The position numbers and the translations under genes are program-made. This document shows, in pieces, positions 1 to 5,713 of a stretch of 16,124 nucleotides of DNA. This DNA comes from Frankiaceae bacterium (GTDB taxonomy: Bacteria > Actinomycetota > Actinomycetes > Mycobacteriales > SCTD01). The notes under the pieces were generated by a model. It made no database searches. It saw only the letters and a list, made by a program, of their open reading frames with translations, and was not told where the DNA came from. Location: positions 1 through 16,124 of the forward strand of contig JAJAYV010000299.1 in NCBI GenBank assembly GCA_026786045.1, in the 5' to 3' direction. Position 1 is the first letter of the stretch. Every line of letters starts with the position of its first letter.

Positions 1-618
1 GCCGAGCACCCGCACCCAGCGGCGGCGCGAGGTCCACAGCACCAGGGCCACCCAGGTGGCCCAGGCCGGGTGCAGGCTCGGCAGCGCCGCCAGCGGATCG
101 CTGATGTGCTTCAGCACCCCGTGGTCGTAGCTGAGCAGCCCGCCGTAGCCGGCCAGCGTGTCGACGGTCGCCAGCCCGTCGGGCATCAGTCGCGGCGGCG
201 CCACCGGGTAGAGCGCGAACACCGCCACACCCAGGAACGTCGAGGCGGCCAGCACCGTCGCCAAGGGGTCGAACAGCCGCCCGCGACGCAGCGCCAGTCA
301 GCCGGCGACGGCCGTGGTGAGCAGGAAGTGTGCGCTGCCGTAGTAGGCATCGGCCGCGCGCACCAGTAGCCGATGGTCCAGCAGCTGCCTTTGCAGCACG
401 CGCTCAGGCGGCAGGAACGACGTCAGGCCGGCAACGTCCTCAGCGTGAGTGACGGCGACCTGGAAGGACTGTGGTGAGGCGCCCTGGCCGTGGCGTCCGC
501 GGGCGTAGGCGTAGAGCAGGTAGAGCCCGACGAGCACCGCGACCCGCAGCGCGTGCCGGGCGGACCGGTGGGCGCCGGTTCGCACCGTCGACTGTTTGCG
601 GCTCAAGATCGCCGGCAA
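1..618 (-). pseudogene. PAP2-family membrane phosphatase/phosphotransferase, interrupted by an in-frame TGA; partial at left edge
   Basis: The minus frame from a TTG at 618 reads 106 residues, hits TGA at 298-300, then stays open in the same frame to the window edge. The first part has an N-terminal hydrophobic segment (RVAVLVGLYLLYAYA) and ends with AHFLLTTAVAG. The part after the stop reads LALRRGRLFDP, a membrane segment, VAPPRLMPDG, then LAALPSLHPAWATWVALVLW. PSLH followed by a tryptophan is the hallmark of the PAP2/inositol-phosphoceramide-synthase branch of PAP2 proteins, which act on lipid phosphates at the membrane. Coding sense continues smoothly across the stop, so one substitution such as TGG to TGA would explain it. 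The start is uncertain; no ATG lies in frame near 618. The protein may be lost, or only a short N-terminal peptide made. Family call fairly sure, specific function unknown. Confidence 0.72.
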
Positions 619-630
619 GATGTCATATCT
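618..630. promoter_or_regulatory. Imperfect palindrome between divergent genes, candidate antitoxin operator
   Basis: The 13 bases AGATGTCATATCT form an imperfect inverted repeat in the 39-base gap between the minus-strand PAP2 frame and the antitoxin start at 658. Phd/YefM antitoxins commonly repress their own operon by binding such palindromes near the start. On the minus strand TTGATA (649-644) and TATGAC (627-622), 16 bases apart, resemble -35 and -10 boxes for the PAP2 gene. Binding itself is inference. Confidence 0.3.
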
Positions 631-657
631 CTAGGCAGCGTTCTATCAACTTGTGCC

Positions 658-963
658 ATGAGCATCGCCGAGGCCGAGCCCCTACCGGTCGCCGAGGCCA
701 GCCGTCGTGGCGTATCCAAGCTCGTCGCGGACGCGGAGGGCGGTCACGCGACCATCCTGCGACGACATTCGGAACCTGTCGCAGCGGTCATCAGCTACCA
801 GGAGCTCCTGCGGCTGCAAGGGCTGGAGCGCGACCTGGTCGATGTCGCACTCGTGCTCGCCCGCGCTGCCACCGACAACGGTCGACGGACGTCCCTCGAC
901 GACGTGATCGAAGGCCTGGGCTACACCCGTGAACAGCTCGAGGCGATGGACGAGCCGCAGTAG
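658..963 (+). CDS. Type II antitoxin, Phd/YefM family
   Basis: This 101-residue protein should neutralise the RelE-type toxin encoded two bases downstream and repress the shared promoter. Residues 9-46 (LPVAEASRRGVSKLVADAEG, then ILRRHSEPVAAVIS) match the Phd/YefM DNA-binding fold, in which the strand after the arginines carries the alanine-valine-isoleucine core; residues about 55-101 form the acidic toxin-wrapping tail (DVIEGLGYTREQLEAMDEPQ). Length is typical for actinobacterial members. ATG 658 is chosen because the Phd domain begins there; the frame is open further upstream, but that stretch is arginine-rich shadow sequence. No Shine-Dalgarno is visible, so translation may be leaderless or nearly so. 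It appears intact. Confidence 0.88.
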   Translation: MSIAEAEPLPVAEASRRGVSKLVADAEGGHATILRRHSEPVAAVISYQELLRLQGLERDLVDVALVLARAATDNGRRTSLDDVIEGLGYTREQLEAMDEPQ

Positions 964-965
964 CG

Positions 966-1571
966 GTGTCCGGGAAGAAGCAGCCACCCCCACCGTCGGG
1001 GTCGCCCCCCAGCCGCGCAGAGGCTTGGCTCACCGACCCCGCCCGAGCAGATCTCGACCGGCTCGACGGCGCACCACTGGCCTGGGCGCTCAAGAAGATG
1101 CTGCTGCTCGAGACCGACCCGTTGGCCGGCGAGCCCCTGCTCGGGACCCTCATCGGCTACCGCAAGCTGGTCGTCGGCAACCGGAACTGGCGCATCATCT
1201 GGCGCGCCAGCACCGACCAGCGCGGCACCCTCACCATCGAGATCGCCGAGGTGCAGGCGGTCGGGGCACGCTCTGACAGCGAGGTCTACACCGAGATGAC
1301 CCAGCGCGTCGCCTCCCTCGGCGACTCCCCGGTCCGTCGCTCCCTGTCCGCTGTCGTGGATGAGCTCGGCCAGCGGGCGAAGGGTGTTGCCGCACAGCCC
1401 CCACAGAAGGCCCCGTCCCGACCTGAGGACTGGCTCGTCGACCGCCTCGTGCACACGGCCGGCATGAACCGCGACGACGTGCTCGCCATGACCAGCGAGC
1501 GCCGTCGACGCCTGGACGGCATACATCATCGAGCAACGATGACGATCACTCGACATCGGGGCCGCAGATGA
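966..1571 (+). CDS. Type II toxin, RelE/ParE family, with C-terminal extension and probable terminal frameshift
   Basis: GTG start two bases after the antitoxin stop, as expected for a co-translated toxin-antitoxin pair. Residues about 18-100 form a RelE/ParE domain: helical AWLTDPARADLDRL, then GTLIGYRKLVVGNRNWRIIW (residues 60-79), the basic strand pair of RelE-type mRNA interferases, then a strand leading to VGARSDSEVYTEM. RelE proteins are usually 85-100 residues; this one has about 100 more, containing a WLVDRLVHTAGMNRDDVLAMTSE segment (about 156-178), a tail I recall from longer actinobacterial members. After codon 178 (GAG, 1497-1499) the frame turns to arginine-rich low-sense sequence. 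The +1 frame from 1501 reads AVDAWTAYIIEQR and stops at 1540-1542, suggesting a 1-base gain or 2-base loss near 1500. The RelE core is untouched, so toxicity may persist. Confidence 0.82.
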   Translation: MSGKKQPPPPSGSPPSRAEAWLTDPARADLDRLDGAPLAWALKKMLLLETDPLAGEPLLGTLIGYRKLVVGNRNWRIIWRASTDQRGTLTIEIAEVQAVGARSDSEVYTEMTQRVASLGDSPVRRSLSAVVDELGQRAKGVAAQPPQKAPSRPEDWLVDRLVHTAGMNRDDVLAMTSERRRRLDGIHHRATMTITRHRGRR

Positions 1572-1617
1572 GATCGTCGACGAGGTTCTGCCTGCCGTAG
1601 CTCGGCTCATTCTGAGT

Positions 1618-1842
1618 TCAAGGTGCCTCATCACGTGTGGGGTGACGAGTGCCGGACATCAGCTCGTCCATCGGCCCCGCTGCGGCCTCGACGGTCGGTG
1701 TCGTCGTGTGGCGGTAGACCGCGGACGTCACCCGGGTGCTGGCGTGTCGCCGACGTCGACCATGGCCCGCCACCGCCCGTTCTTGGGGTCCTTGACGATC
1801 GACCCCTCCCATGCTCCCCGTCGCGTCGCGGCGCACCTCCGC
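1618..1842 (-). pseudogene. Tyrosine recombinase (phage-type integrase) remnant with large internal deletion
   Basis: Two integrase ends lie back to back on the minus strand in different frames. About 1842-1728 reads WEGSIVKDPKNGRWRAMVDV, the arm-binding N-terminal start of phage-type integrases. About 1745-1618 reads HASTRVTSAVYRHTTTPTVE and continues to a TGA at 1618: this is the end of the catalytic domain, with the H of the H-x-x-[HW] box and the tyrosine nucleophile context (STRVTSAVYRH). Intact family members are about 350-400 residues; some 300 are missing, including the catalytic R-K-H-R residues. The two parts meet near 1736-1746, where bases CACGCCAGC can be read as either side, fitting a deletion at short homology. 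A further one-base shift upstream may separate VRRDATGS from WEGSIV. No active enzyme is expected. Confidence 0.75.
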
Positions 1843-1904
1843 TGAGCTGCCGATCCCGTACGGCCTGGGCCCGGGCGCTTATGGGGAGCTGGCCGGTCTG
1901 CATG

Positions 1905-2436
1905 AATTCCTAGATCTTGCAGCGTCCGCGTGACGGTGAGCGGCGGCAGTCCGGTGATCTCGTACGTCGTCGAGGCGATGCCGATGCCCGCCTGATCGAG
2001 CGCCGCCAGGACCTCGCGGGACATCTCGTCCTTCATCCCGCGCACCCCGTGTACCCCGGTCAGGGCCGGGTCGGGTCGTCGAACCAGATCGACAGGAAGC
2101 CGAGCAGCAGCAGGCGCGCGAAGCCCAGGTTGATCGCCTGGCCGGTCCAGAAGCGCGCGCTCTCCGTCGTCTTCCCCCGCTGAAGCGCATCGGCCATCGC
2201 GCGAGCGACCCAGCGCAGGACCACCAGCACCGTGACCAGCACGACGGTGAGCAGCGCCTTGATGCCGTTCTCCTGCTTGCAGAACAGCAGCCGGATCCGC
2301 TCGCCGAAGACCTCGAAGTAGAAGCCCTCCTCGGCCGACCCGCCGGGACGACGACCGTGCCCGCATCCGGTGGCGACGGGAAAAGCCCGGCGAGCGTCGA
2401 CGGGTCGGGAGCAGCGAGGACGAGGTCGAGGCCCAT
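1905..2436 (-). pseudogene. MscS-type mechanosensitive channel remnant with internal deletion
   Basis: The minus strand carries MscS-family parts in several frames. About 2344-2060 reads AEEGFYFEVFGERIRLLF, then a membrane helix (ALLTVVLVTVLVVLRWVARAM), ESARFWTGQAINLGFARLLL and LGFLSIWFDDPTR, the TM1-TM2 region of actinobacterial MscS proteins, ending in a TGA at 2060-2062. In another frame about 2060-1925 reads GVHGVRGMKDEMSREVLAAL, then DQAGIGIASTTYEITGLPPL, the C-terminal end of the same family. The pore helix TM3 and most of the beta domain, roughly 150-200 residues, are missing between them. A possible N-terminus from ATG 2436 (GLDLVLAAPDPSTLAGLF) needs another frameshift near 2340. Intact MscS relieves osmotic pressure at the inner membrane; this copy cannot. 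Confidence 0.74.
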
Positions 2437-2617
2437 GGCCGAGTGCTTGCCCCGGCAGGTCGGAGTCCTACCACCGCGCCCGTCACGCTGCGGCGGACGA
2501 CCGCCACGAGCATGACAAAGCTGTAACAACCGCGGCGTCCAGTGCTGGGCCCCACCCGCTCGGGTAGTCGAGTCGTCGACAACGCCACACGCCGAGACCC
2601 AGGAGCCTGGAGCAACC
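2437..2617. promoter_or_regulatory. Upstream region of the Asp23 operon
   Basis: This 181-base gap between the MscS remnant and the first Asp23 gene must hold the operon promoter. Visible are an imperfect inverted repeat TGACAAAGCTGTAACA (2513-2528), a GGGTAG (2562-2567) loosely like a SigB-type -10 but without a GTTT at the proper distance, and a GTCGA-rich stretch (2568-2581). Two purine-rich Shine-Dalgarno candidates precede the gene: AGGAG at 2601-2605 and GGAG at 2609-2612. No box can be assigned firmly. Confidence 0.35.
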
Positions 2618-3103
2618 ATGACGACGACAGCCACGGAGACAGACAGCCGCACCGGCAGCAGCACCGATCGCGGGGTCGCCAAGCAGGGCAGCAGCGCCCT
2701 CACCACTTCGCAGGGCAAGACCGCCATCGCCGACTCCGTCGTCGCCAAGATCGCCGGGATGGCCGCGCGCGAGGTCGACGGCGTCTACAAGATGGGCGGC
2801 GGCTCGGCCCGGGCCATCGGCACCCTGCGCGAGCGCTTCCCCGGGAGCAGCGGCCCGAGCGTGACGTCGGGCGTCACGGTCGAGGTCGGCGAGACCCAGG
2901 CCGCCATCGACCTGGAGGTCGTGGTCGAGTACGGCGTGGCCATCGGCGACCTCAGCCAGGGCATCCGGCGCAACGTGATCGGTGCCGTCGAGCGCATGAC
3001 CGGGCTGCAGGTCACCGAGGTCAACATCGCCGTCGGCGACGTGCACCTGCCCGACGAGCAGGACGACACCCCGACGGAAGAGCCGCGGCCGCGCGTCCGG
3101 TGA
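2618..3103 (+). CDS. Asp23/Gls24 family envelope stress response protein
   Basis: First gene of a seven-gene operon; 161 residues. After a Thr/Ser-rich disordered start, residues about 30-62 read GKTAIADSVVAKIAGMAARE and VDGVYKMGGG, the conserved opening of Asp23 domains, followed by strands TVEVGETQAAIDLEVVVEYG and the closing helix-strand segment DLSQGIRRNVIGAVERMTGL QVTEVNIAVGDV. Asp23 proteins are cytoplasmic and form a layer on the membrane through the AmaP anchor, encoded last in this operon; in Staphylococcus aureus loss of Asp23 triggers a cell-wall stress response. ATG 2618 has GGAG five bases upstream. The last residues are acidic then arginine-rich, as is common. Its stop overlaps the next GTG by four bases. 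Family call is secure; the exact stress sensed in this organism is unknown. Confidence 0.93.
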   Translation: MTTTATETDSRTGSSTDRGVAKQGSSALTTSQGKTAIADSVVAKIAGMAAREVDGVYKMGGGSARAIGTLRERFPGSSGPSVTSGVTVEVGETQAAIDLEVVVEYGVAIGDLSQGIRRNVIGAVERMTGLQVTEVNIAVGDVHLPDEQDDTPTEEPRPRVR

Positions 3104-3450
3104 CCGAGAGCAGCTCGCCCCCCGCGCCGCCGGGTGACGTGTCCGCGGACGCGGTCGCCGAAGCTGCACTGGGGTGCCCGTGCGTCCTTTCGCTCGCGAC
3201 GCAGGGACCGGCCCTGCTGGCCACCCATCTGCCCGGACGCCGGGTTGTGGGCGTGTCGATCCGCGAGGACGCGTGCGAGGTCGGCGTAGTCCTGCGCCTG
3301 GACGGGCGCCCGCTGCCTGAGCTGGCCGAGGAGGTGCGCCGCGCTGTCGAGCCGGTCGCCGGTGGCCGCCCGGTGCACGTCACCATCACCGACGTCGTGC
3401 TGCCGGACGACGACGCGAATGAGCCGTACCCCAACGAGGCGCGCACGTGA
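3100..3450 (+). CDS. Divergent Asp23-like protein
   Basis: 116 residues from GTG 3100, inside the preceding stop (GTGA overlap). Residues about 12-30 (VSADAVAEAALGCPCVLSLA) and 42-100 (LPGRRVVGVSIREDACEVGV, LPELAEEVRRAVEPVAGGRP, VHVTITDVVLPD) reproduce the Asp23 order of helix, strands, helix and strand, but without the usual GVxG glycine signature. I recognise this as a common second member of actinobacterial Asp23 clusters, normally annotated as hypothetical or Asp23/Gls24-like. It is cytoplasmic with no signal peptide. It carries one CxC pair (about residues 23-25, CPC), unusual for the family. It is translationally coupled on both sides, so it is probably made in fixed proportion to the other components. 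A structural partner of Asp23 is likely, by inference. Confidence 0.72.
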   Translation: MTESSSPPAPPGDVSADAVAEAALGCPCVLSLATQGPALLATHLPGRRVVGVSIREDACEVGVVLRLDGRPLPELAEEVRRAVEPVAGGRPVHVTITDVVLPDDDANEPYPNEART

Positions 3451-3725
3451 GAGGTGCGCCCCCGGACCGCCCGCGGCCCGAGCCACCGCCGCGTACGCCG
3501 AGCGAGTTCCGAGCGTTCGTCCGCCGCCACCACCCCGACGTCGGGGGTGACCCCGAGGTGTTCGCCGCCGGTGTCGCCGCCTGGCGCGCCGGCTCCGCGC
3601 CGGCCGCCGCACCGACCGTCGTCTTCTACCGCAAGCAGACGCTGCTGGCGCAGCTGCTGCAGACCCTGCTGGCGCACCTGCCCGTCCGTCGCCGTTCCCG
3701 CACGACCGATAGGAGAGCCCGATGA
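3447..3725 (+). CDS. Small J-domain-like protein (HPD motif) in Asp23 operon
   Basis: 92 residues from GTG 3447, overlapping its neighbours by four bases on both sides. A proline-rich start (residues 5-18) leads to EFRAFVRRHHPDVGGDPEVF (20-39) and AAGVAAWRAG. This matches helix II, the HPD loop (H29-P30-D31) and helix III of DnaJ J-domains, where HPD is the contact that stimulates DnaK ATPase. Helix I and the rest of the usual 70-residue J-domain are absent. After a spacer comes VVFYRKQTLLAQLLQTLLAH, an amphipathic or hydrophobic helix (about 58-77), and a basic tail (RRRSRTTDRRAR), which could touch the membrane or Asp23. No Shine-Dalgarno of its own, so it relies on coupling. A role as DnaK recruiter is inference; it could also be a fold that only retains the HPD sequence. 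Confidence 0.65.
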   Translation: MRGAPPDRPRPEPPPRTPSEFRAFVRRHHPDVGGDPEVFAAGVAAWRAGSAPAAAPTVVFYRKQTLLAQLLQTLLAHLPVRRRSRTTDRRAR

Positions 3726-3907
3726 CGAACTGCACCGCCCTCGGCCTGATCTTCGGGCTGTTCCTGGGGCTCGCCGCCGCCTTCGGCGGTATAACCGAGT
3801 TCCTGCTCGTCCTCGTCTTCGGCGCCGCCGGGCTGTTCGTGGGCCGGGTCCTCGACGGGGCGGTCGACCTGGGCGCCTACCTCGGCAAGGACCGGCAGCG
3901 CTCGTGA
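3722..3907 (+). CDS. Small two-helix membrane protein, DUF2273-like
   Basis: 61 residues. Two closely spaced hydrophobic segments (about 7-24 LGLIFGLFLGLAAAFGGI and 25-42 EFLLVLVFGAAGLFVGRVLD) are followed by LGAYLGKDRQRS, a short charged cytoplasmic end. Glycine-rich hairpins of this size next to Asp23 genes correspond to the DUF2273 small integral membrane proteins of the same operons in Firmicutes and actinobacteria. The start is well supported: AGGAGA at 3712-3717 lies just ahead of ATG 3722, which overlaps the previous stop (ATGA). Its own stop overlaps the next GTG. Probably helps hold the Asp23 complex at the membrane; the function of the family is not established. Confidence 0.78.
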   Translation: MTNCTALGLIFGLFLGLAAAFGGITEFLLVLVFGAAGLFVGRVLDGAVDLGAYLGKDRQRS

Positions 3908-4302
3908 GCAGCGACGTCGCTGAGGTCGACGGCGCCGCCGCGGAGGTCGCCCAGCGTGGGCAGCTCGAACTGCGCGAGCGCGCCATCGAGAAGCTCGTGA
4001 CCGCAGCTGCCGCCGAGGTCGACGACGTCGCCGGCCCGGTGTCCAGGGTGCTCGGACAGCAGGTCGGCCGCGCCGACCTCGACGGGCGGCCGAGCGCCGA
4101 CGTGACCCTCGCCGGCGACCTGGTCACCGCGTCGGTGTCACTGTCCGTGCGCTGGCCCGCCTCGGTGCCCGACGTCGCCGACGCCGTGCGCCACCGGGTG
4201 CGCGAGCGCCTGTCCACGCTCGCCGATTTGCGCGTCGGCCACGTCGACGTGGTCGTGACCGCGCTGCCGGTCGACCGGCGCCGCCGGCGCCGGGTCGAGT
4301 AG
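3904..4302 (+). CDS. Second Asp23/Gls24 family protein
   Basis: 132 residues from GTG 3904, in a GTGA overlap with the small membrane protein. Residues about 20-40 (LRERAIEKLVTAAAAEVDDV AG) form the first Asp23 helix, 45-90 (GQQVGRADLDGRPSADVTLA, LVTASVSLSVRWPASV) the central strands, and 91-124 (VADAVRHRVRERLSTLADL, VGHVDVVVTALPV) the closing helix and strand. It ends in an arginine-rich tail (DRRRRRRVE). It is more diverged from the first Asp23 protein than a recent duplication would be. A longer open frame exists upstream but lies over neighbouring genes, so the coupled GTG is preferred. Likely co-assembles with the other Asp23 proteins at the membrane. Confidence 0.8.
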   Translation: MSSDVAEVDGAAAEVAQRGQLELRERAIEKLVTAAAAEVDDVAGPVSRVLGQQVGRADLDGRPSADVTLAGDLVTASVSLSVRWPASVPDVADAVRHRVRERLSTLADLRVGHVDVVVTALPVDRRRRRRVE

Positions 4303-4317
4303 TCGAGAGGAGGGGCC

Positions 4318-4854
4318 GTGCTGCTCCTGCACCTGGTGAACCGGCTGCTCGCCGTCGTGATCGCGCTCGCCTTGCTCGTCCTTGCGGCGCTGGTGACCGT
4401 CGAGGTCGGGCGCTGGGCAGTCGGCGAGCCGTCCTGGATCGTGCCGTGGCGCGAGTGGACCGGGGACCTGACGGGCCTGCGCGCCGACGACGGGCGCCTC
4501 GCCGCCGTCGCGGCCGGACTGGCGGTCCTCGGGCTGCTGCTGCTGGTCTTCGAGCTCACGCCGCGCCGCCCCGACGCTTTGCGCACCGAGCCGTTGCTCG
4601 ACGGCGTCCACACCGTGGTGAGCCGCAAGGGCCTGGCCAGCACCGCCGACACCGCGGCGCGGAGCGTCAACGGGGTCATCGCGGCGAGCAGCTCGGTCAG
4701 GCGCTCACGGCTGCACGTCACCGCCCGCACGCGGGTGCGAGGTGAGGGCGACGACCTGCGCGGTCGCGTGCGCAGCGCCGTCGAGCAGGCGCTGACCGAC
4801 CTCGACCTCACCCGGCGACCCCGCATCCAGGTCTCTGTCACCGAGGAGTCCTGA
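4318..4854 (+). CDS. DUF6286 membrane protein of the Asp23 cluster
   Basis: 178 residues. Two transmembrane helices (about 5-29 HLVNRLLAVVIALALLVLAA and onward; 61-81 LAAVAAGLAVLGLLLLVFEL) enclose an external loop with EPSWIVPWREWTGDLTG, followed by a cytoplasmic domain of about 95 residues (LLDGVHTVVSRKGLASTADT, SSSVRRSRLHVTARTRVRGE, VRSAVEQALTDLDLTRRPRI). This layout is that of DUF6286 proteins found in actinobacterial Asp23 operons; the C-terminal domain resembles an Asp23/AmaP-type fold. GTG 4318 is supported by the strong AGAGGAGGGG at 4306-4315. Its TGA overlaps the next ATG by one base. Function unproven; a membrane anchor or organiser of the Asp23 layer is the natural inference. Confidence 0.82.
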   Translation: MLLLHLVNRLLAVVIALALLVLAALVTVEVGRWAVGEPSWIVPWREWTGDLTGLRADDGRLAAVAAGLAVLGLLLLVFELTPRRPDALRTEPLLDGVHTVVSRKGLASTADTAARSVNGVIAASSSVRRSRLHVTARTRVRGEGDDLRGRVRSAVEQALTDLDLTRRPRIQVSVTEES

Positions 4855-5435
4855 TGGGTGCCCACGCCGATCGGCTCAACCGCGTTGTATTGACGCTGCT
4901 CGGCCTCCTGCTGCTATCGCTCGGCGTCCTCGGCCTGCTGCCCGCGCTCGGGGTGCTGGGCGAGCGCTCCGACGACCTCGTCCTGCCGAGGGACGTCGAG
5001 GACTTCGTCACGAACAATGCCGGTTGGCTGTGGCCGCTGGTCGCGCTCCTGCTGGTGCTGCTCGCGCTGATCGCGCTGCGCTGGCTGGTACAGCAGCTGC
5101 GGACCGACCGGGTCGGCGACCTTGACCTGACCCGTGACCGCGCCAACGGCGAGACGCACCTCCGCGCGTCGGCCGTCACCGACGCCCTGACCACGGCCGT
5201 GGAGCAGATGCCCGGCGTCGAGAGCGCCGCCGCCCGCGTGATCCGCCGACACGGCAGCCGGGTGCTGCTGCTGAAGGTCCGGCTCGCCGACCGCGCCGAC
5301 GCGGCGCAGGTCCGCCGAGCCCTGGCCCACGGGCCGCTGGCGGAACTGCGAACCGTGCTGGGCGGCTTGTCCTGGCCGGACGTCCGGGTCGAGCTGGAGC
5401 CGACGAGCAAGGGCAGCGCCCGAGCCGTCGCATGA
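4854..5435 (+). CDS. amaP: AmaP-like alkaline shock response membrane anchor
   Basis: 193 residues. An N-terminal helix (about 11-37 VVLTLLGLLLLSLGVLGLLP ALGVLG) and a second (about 56-80 AGWLWPLVALLLVLLALIAL) flank a short acidic external loop (ERSDDLVLPRDVEDFVTNN); the rest is a cytoplasmic domain with an Asp23-like pattern (THLRASAVTDALTTAVEQMP, GVESAAARVIRRHGSRVLLL KVRLADRAD, LGGLSWPDVRVELEP). In Staphylococcus aureus AmaP, of similar length and two-helix layout, tethers Asp23 to the membrane. ATG 4854 has GAGGAG at 4843-4848. It is the last gene of the operon and is followed by a GC-only palindrome. The symbol is by family; DUF6286 and AmaP proteins here share layout, so which one is the main anchor is not certain. 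Confidence 0.78.
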   Translation: MGAHADRLNRVVLTLLGLLLLSLGVLGLLPALGVLGERSDDLVLPRDVEDFVTNNAGWLWPLVALLLVLLALIALRWLVQQLRTDRVGDLDLTRDRANGETHLRASAVTDALTTAVEQMPGVESAAARVIRRHGSRVLLLKVRLADRADAAQVRRALAHGPLAELRTVLGGLSWPDVRVELEPTSKGSARAVA

Positions 5436-5447
5436 CCGGGCCCGGCC

Positions 5448-5463
5448 CGGCCCGGCCGGGCCG
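5448..5463. terminator. GC palindrome after the Asp23 operon, possible terminator
   Basis: Thirteen bases after the amaP stop, a perfect 16-base palindrome (CGGCCCGG/CCGGGCCG) sits in a run of CCGG units, 5437-5463. It could form a very stable stem in RNA but has no loop of its own and no following T tract, so termination is only possible. It separates the Asp23 operon from the trehalose genes. Confidence 0.35.
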
Positions 5464-5505
5464 TCGGGCTCGACGGGAGCAGCCCGCGAGGGTAGGCACG
5501 ACCAG

Positions 5506-5631
5506 GTGAGGTTGATCTGCGAGCCCTGCCGCGAGCAGGAGCACGAGCGCTGTCCGGGCCGGACCTGGTGCTACTGCCAGCACCGCCGGCCGGGCCCGGT
5601 CGAGCCCGCCACCGGCCCGCCAGGCGAGTAG
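5506..5631 (+). CDS. Small cysteine-rich protein (41 aa), possible zinc knuckle
   Basis: A 42-codon frame starts at GTG 5506, with GAGGGTAGG (5488-5496) nine bases upstream as a plausible Shine-Dalgarno. It reads VRLICEPCREQEHERCPGRT, then WCYCQHRRPGPVEP and a proline-rich end. Five cysteines and histidines are arranged as C5-x2-C8, H13, C16 and C22-x-C24-x-H26, dense enough for one zinc site. I recall similar tiny proteins with an ICEPCR...CxGxTWCDCQH pattern in actinobacteria, annotated as hypothetical; that is memory, not a search. It lies between the Asp23 and trehalose operons in the direction of both. Nothing shows what it binds. The alternative, a chance frame, is less likely because the cysteine spacing is so ordered. 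Confidence 0.6.
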   Translation: MRLICEPCREQEHERCPGRTWCYCQHRRPGPVEPATGPPGE

Positions 5632-5713
5632 CCCGGCCTCCCGCCGTGGTAGGACCCCGCGAGCACCAGCACCTCCCGCACCTCCGCCGTCCCTGACAGA
5701 AGGCAGTTCTCCC

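Noticed and set aside
298..300. TGA as a selenocysteine codon in the PAP2 frame
   Set aside because: PAP2 proteins are not known selenoproteins, the site is not catalytic, and no stem-loop of SECIS type was seen after it. A nonsense change is simpler.
1836..1903. TGQLP-like phrase upstream of the integrase remnant, suggestive of an excisionase helix-turn-helix
   Set aside because: Only five residues fit and no frame gives the rest of the excisionase pattern, so it is too little to annotate.
2540..2567. SigB-type promoter for the Asp23 operon (GGGTAG)
   Set aside because: The -10-like GGGTAG lacks a GTTT-type -35 at suitable spacing, so no sigma assignment is made.
3021..4865. 614-codon minus-strand frame opposite the Asp23 operon
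   Set aside because: Ser/Arg/Thr-rich shadow of well-supported, coupled plus-strand genes.
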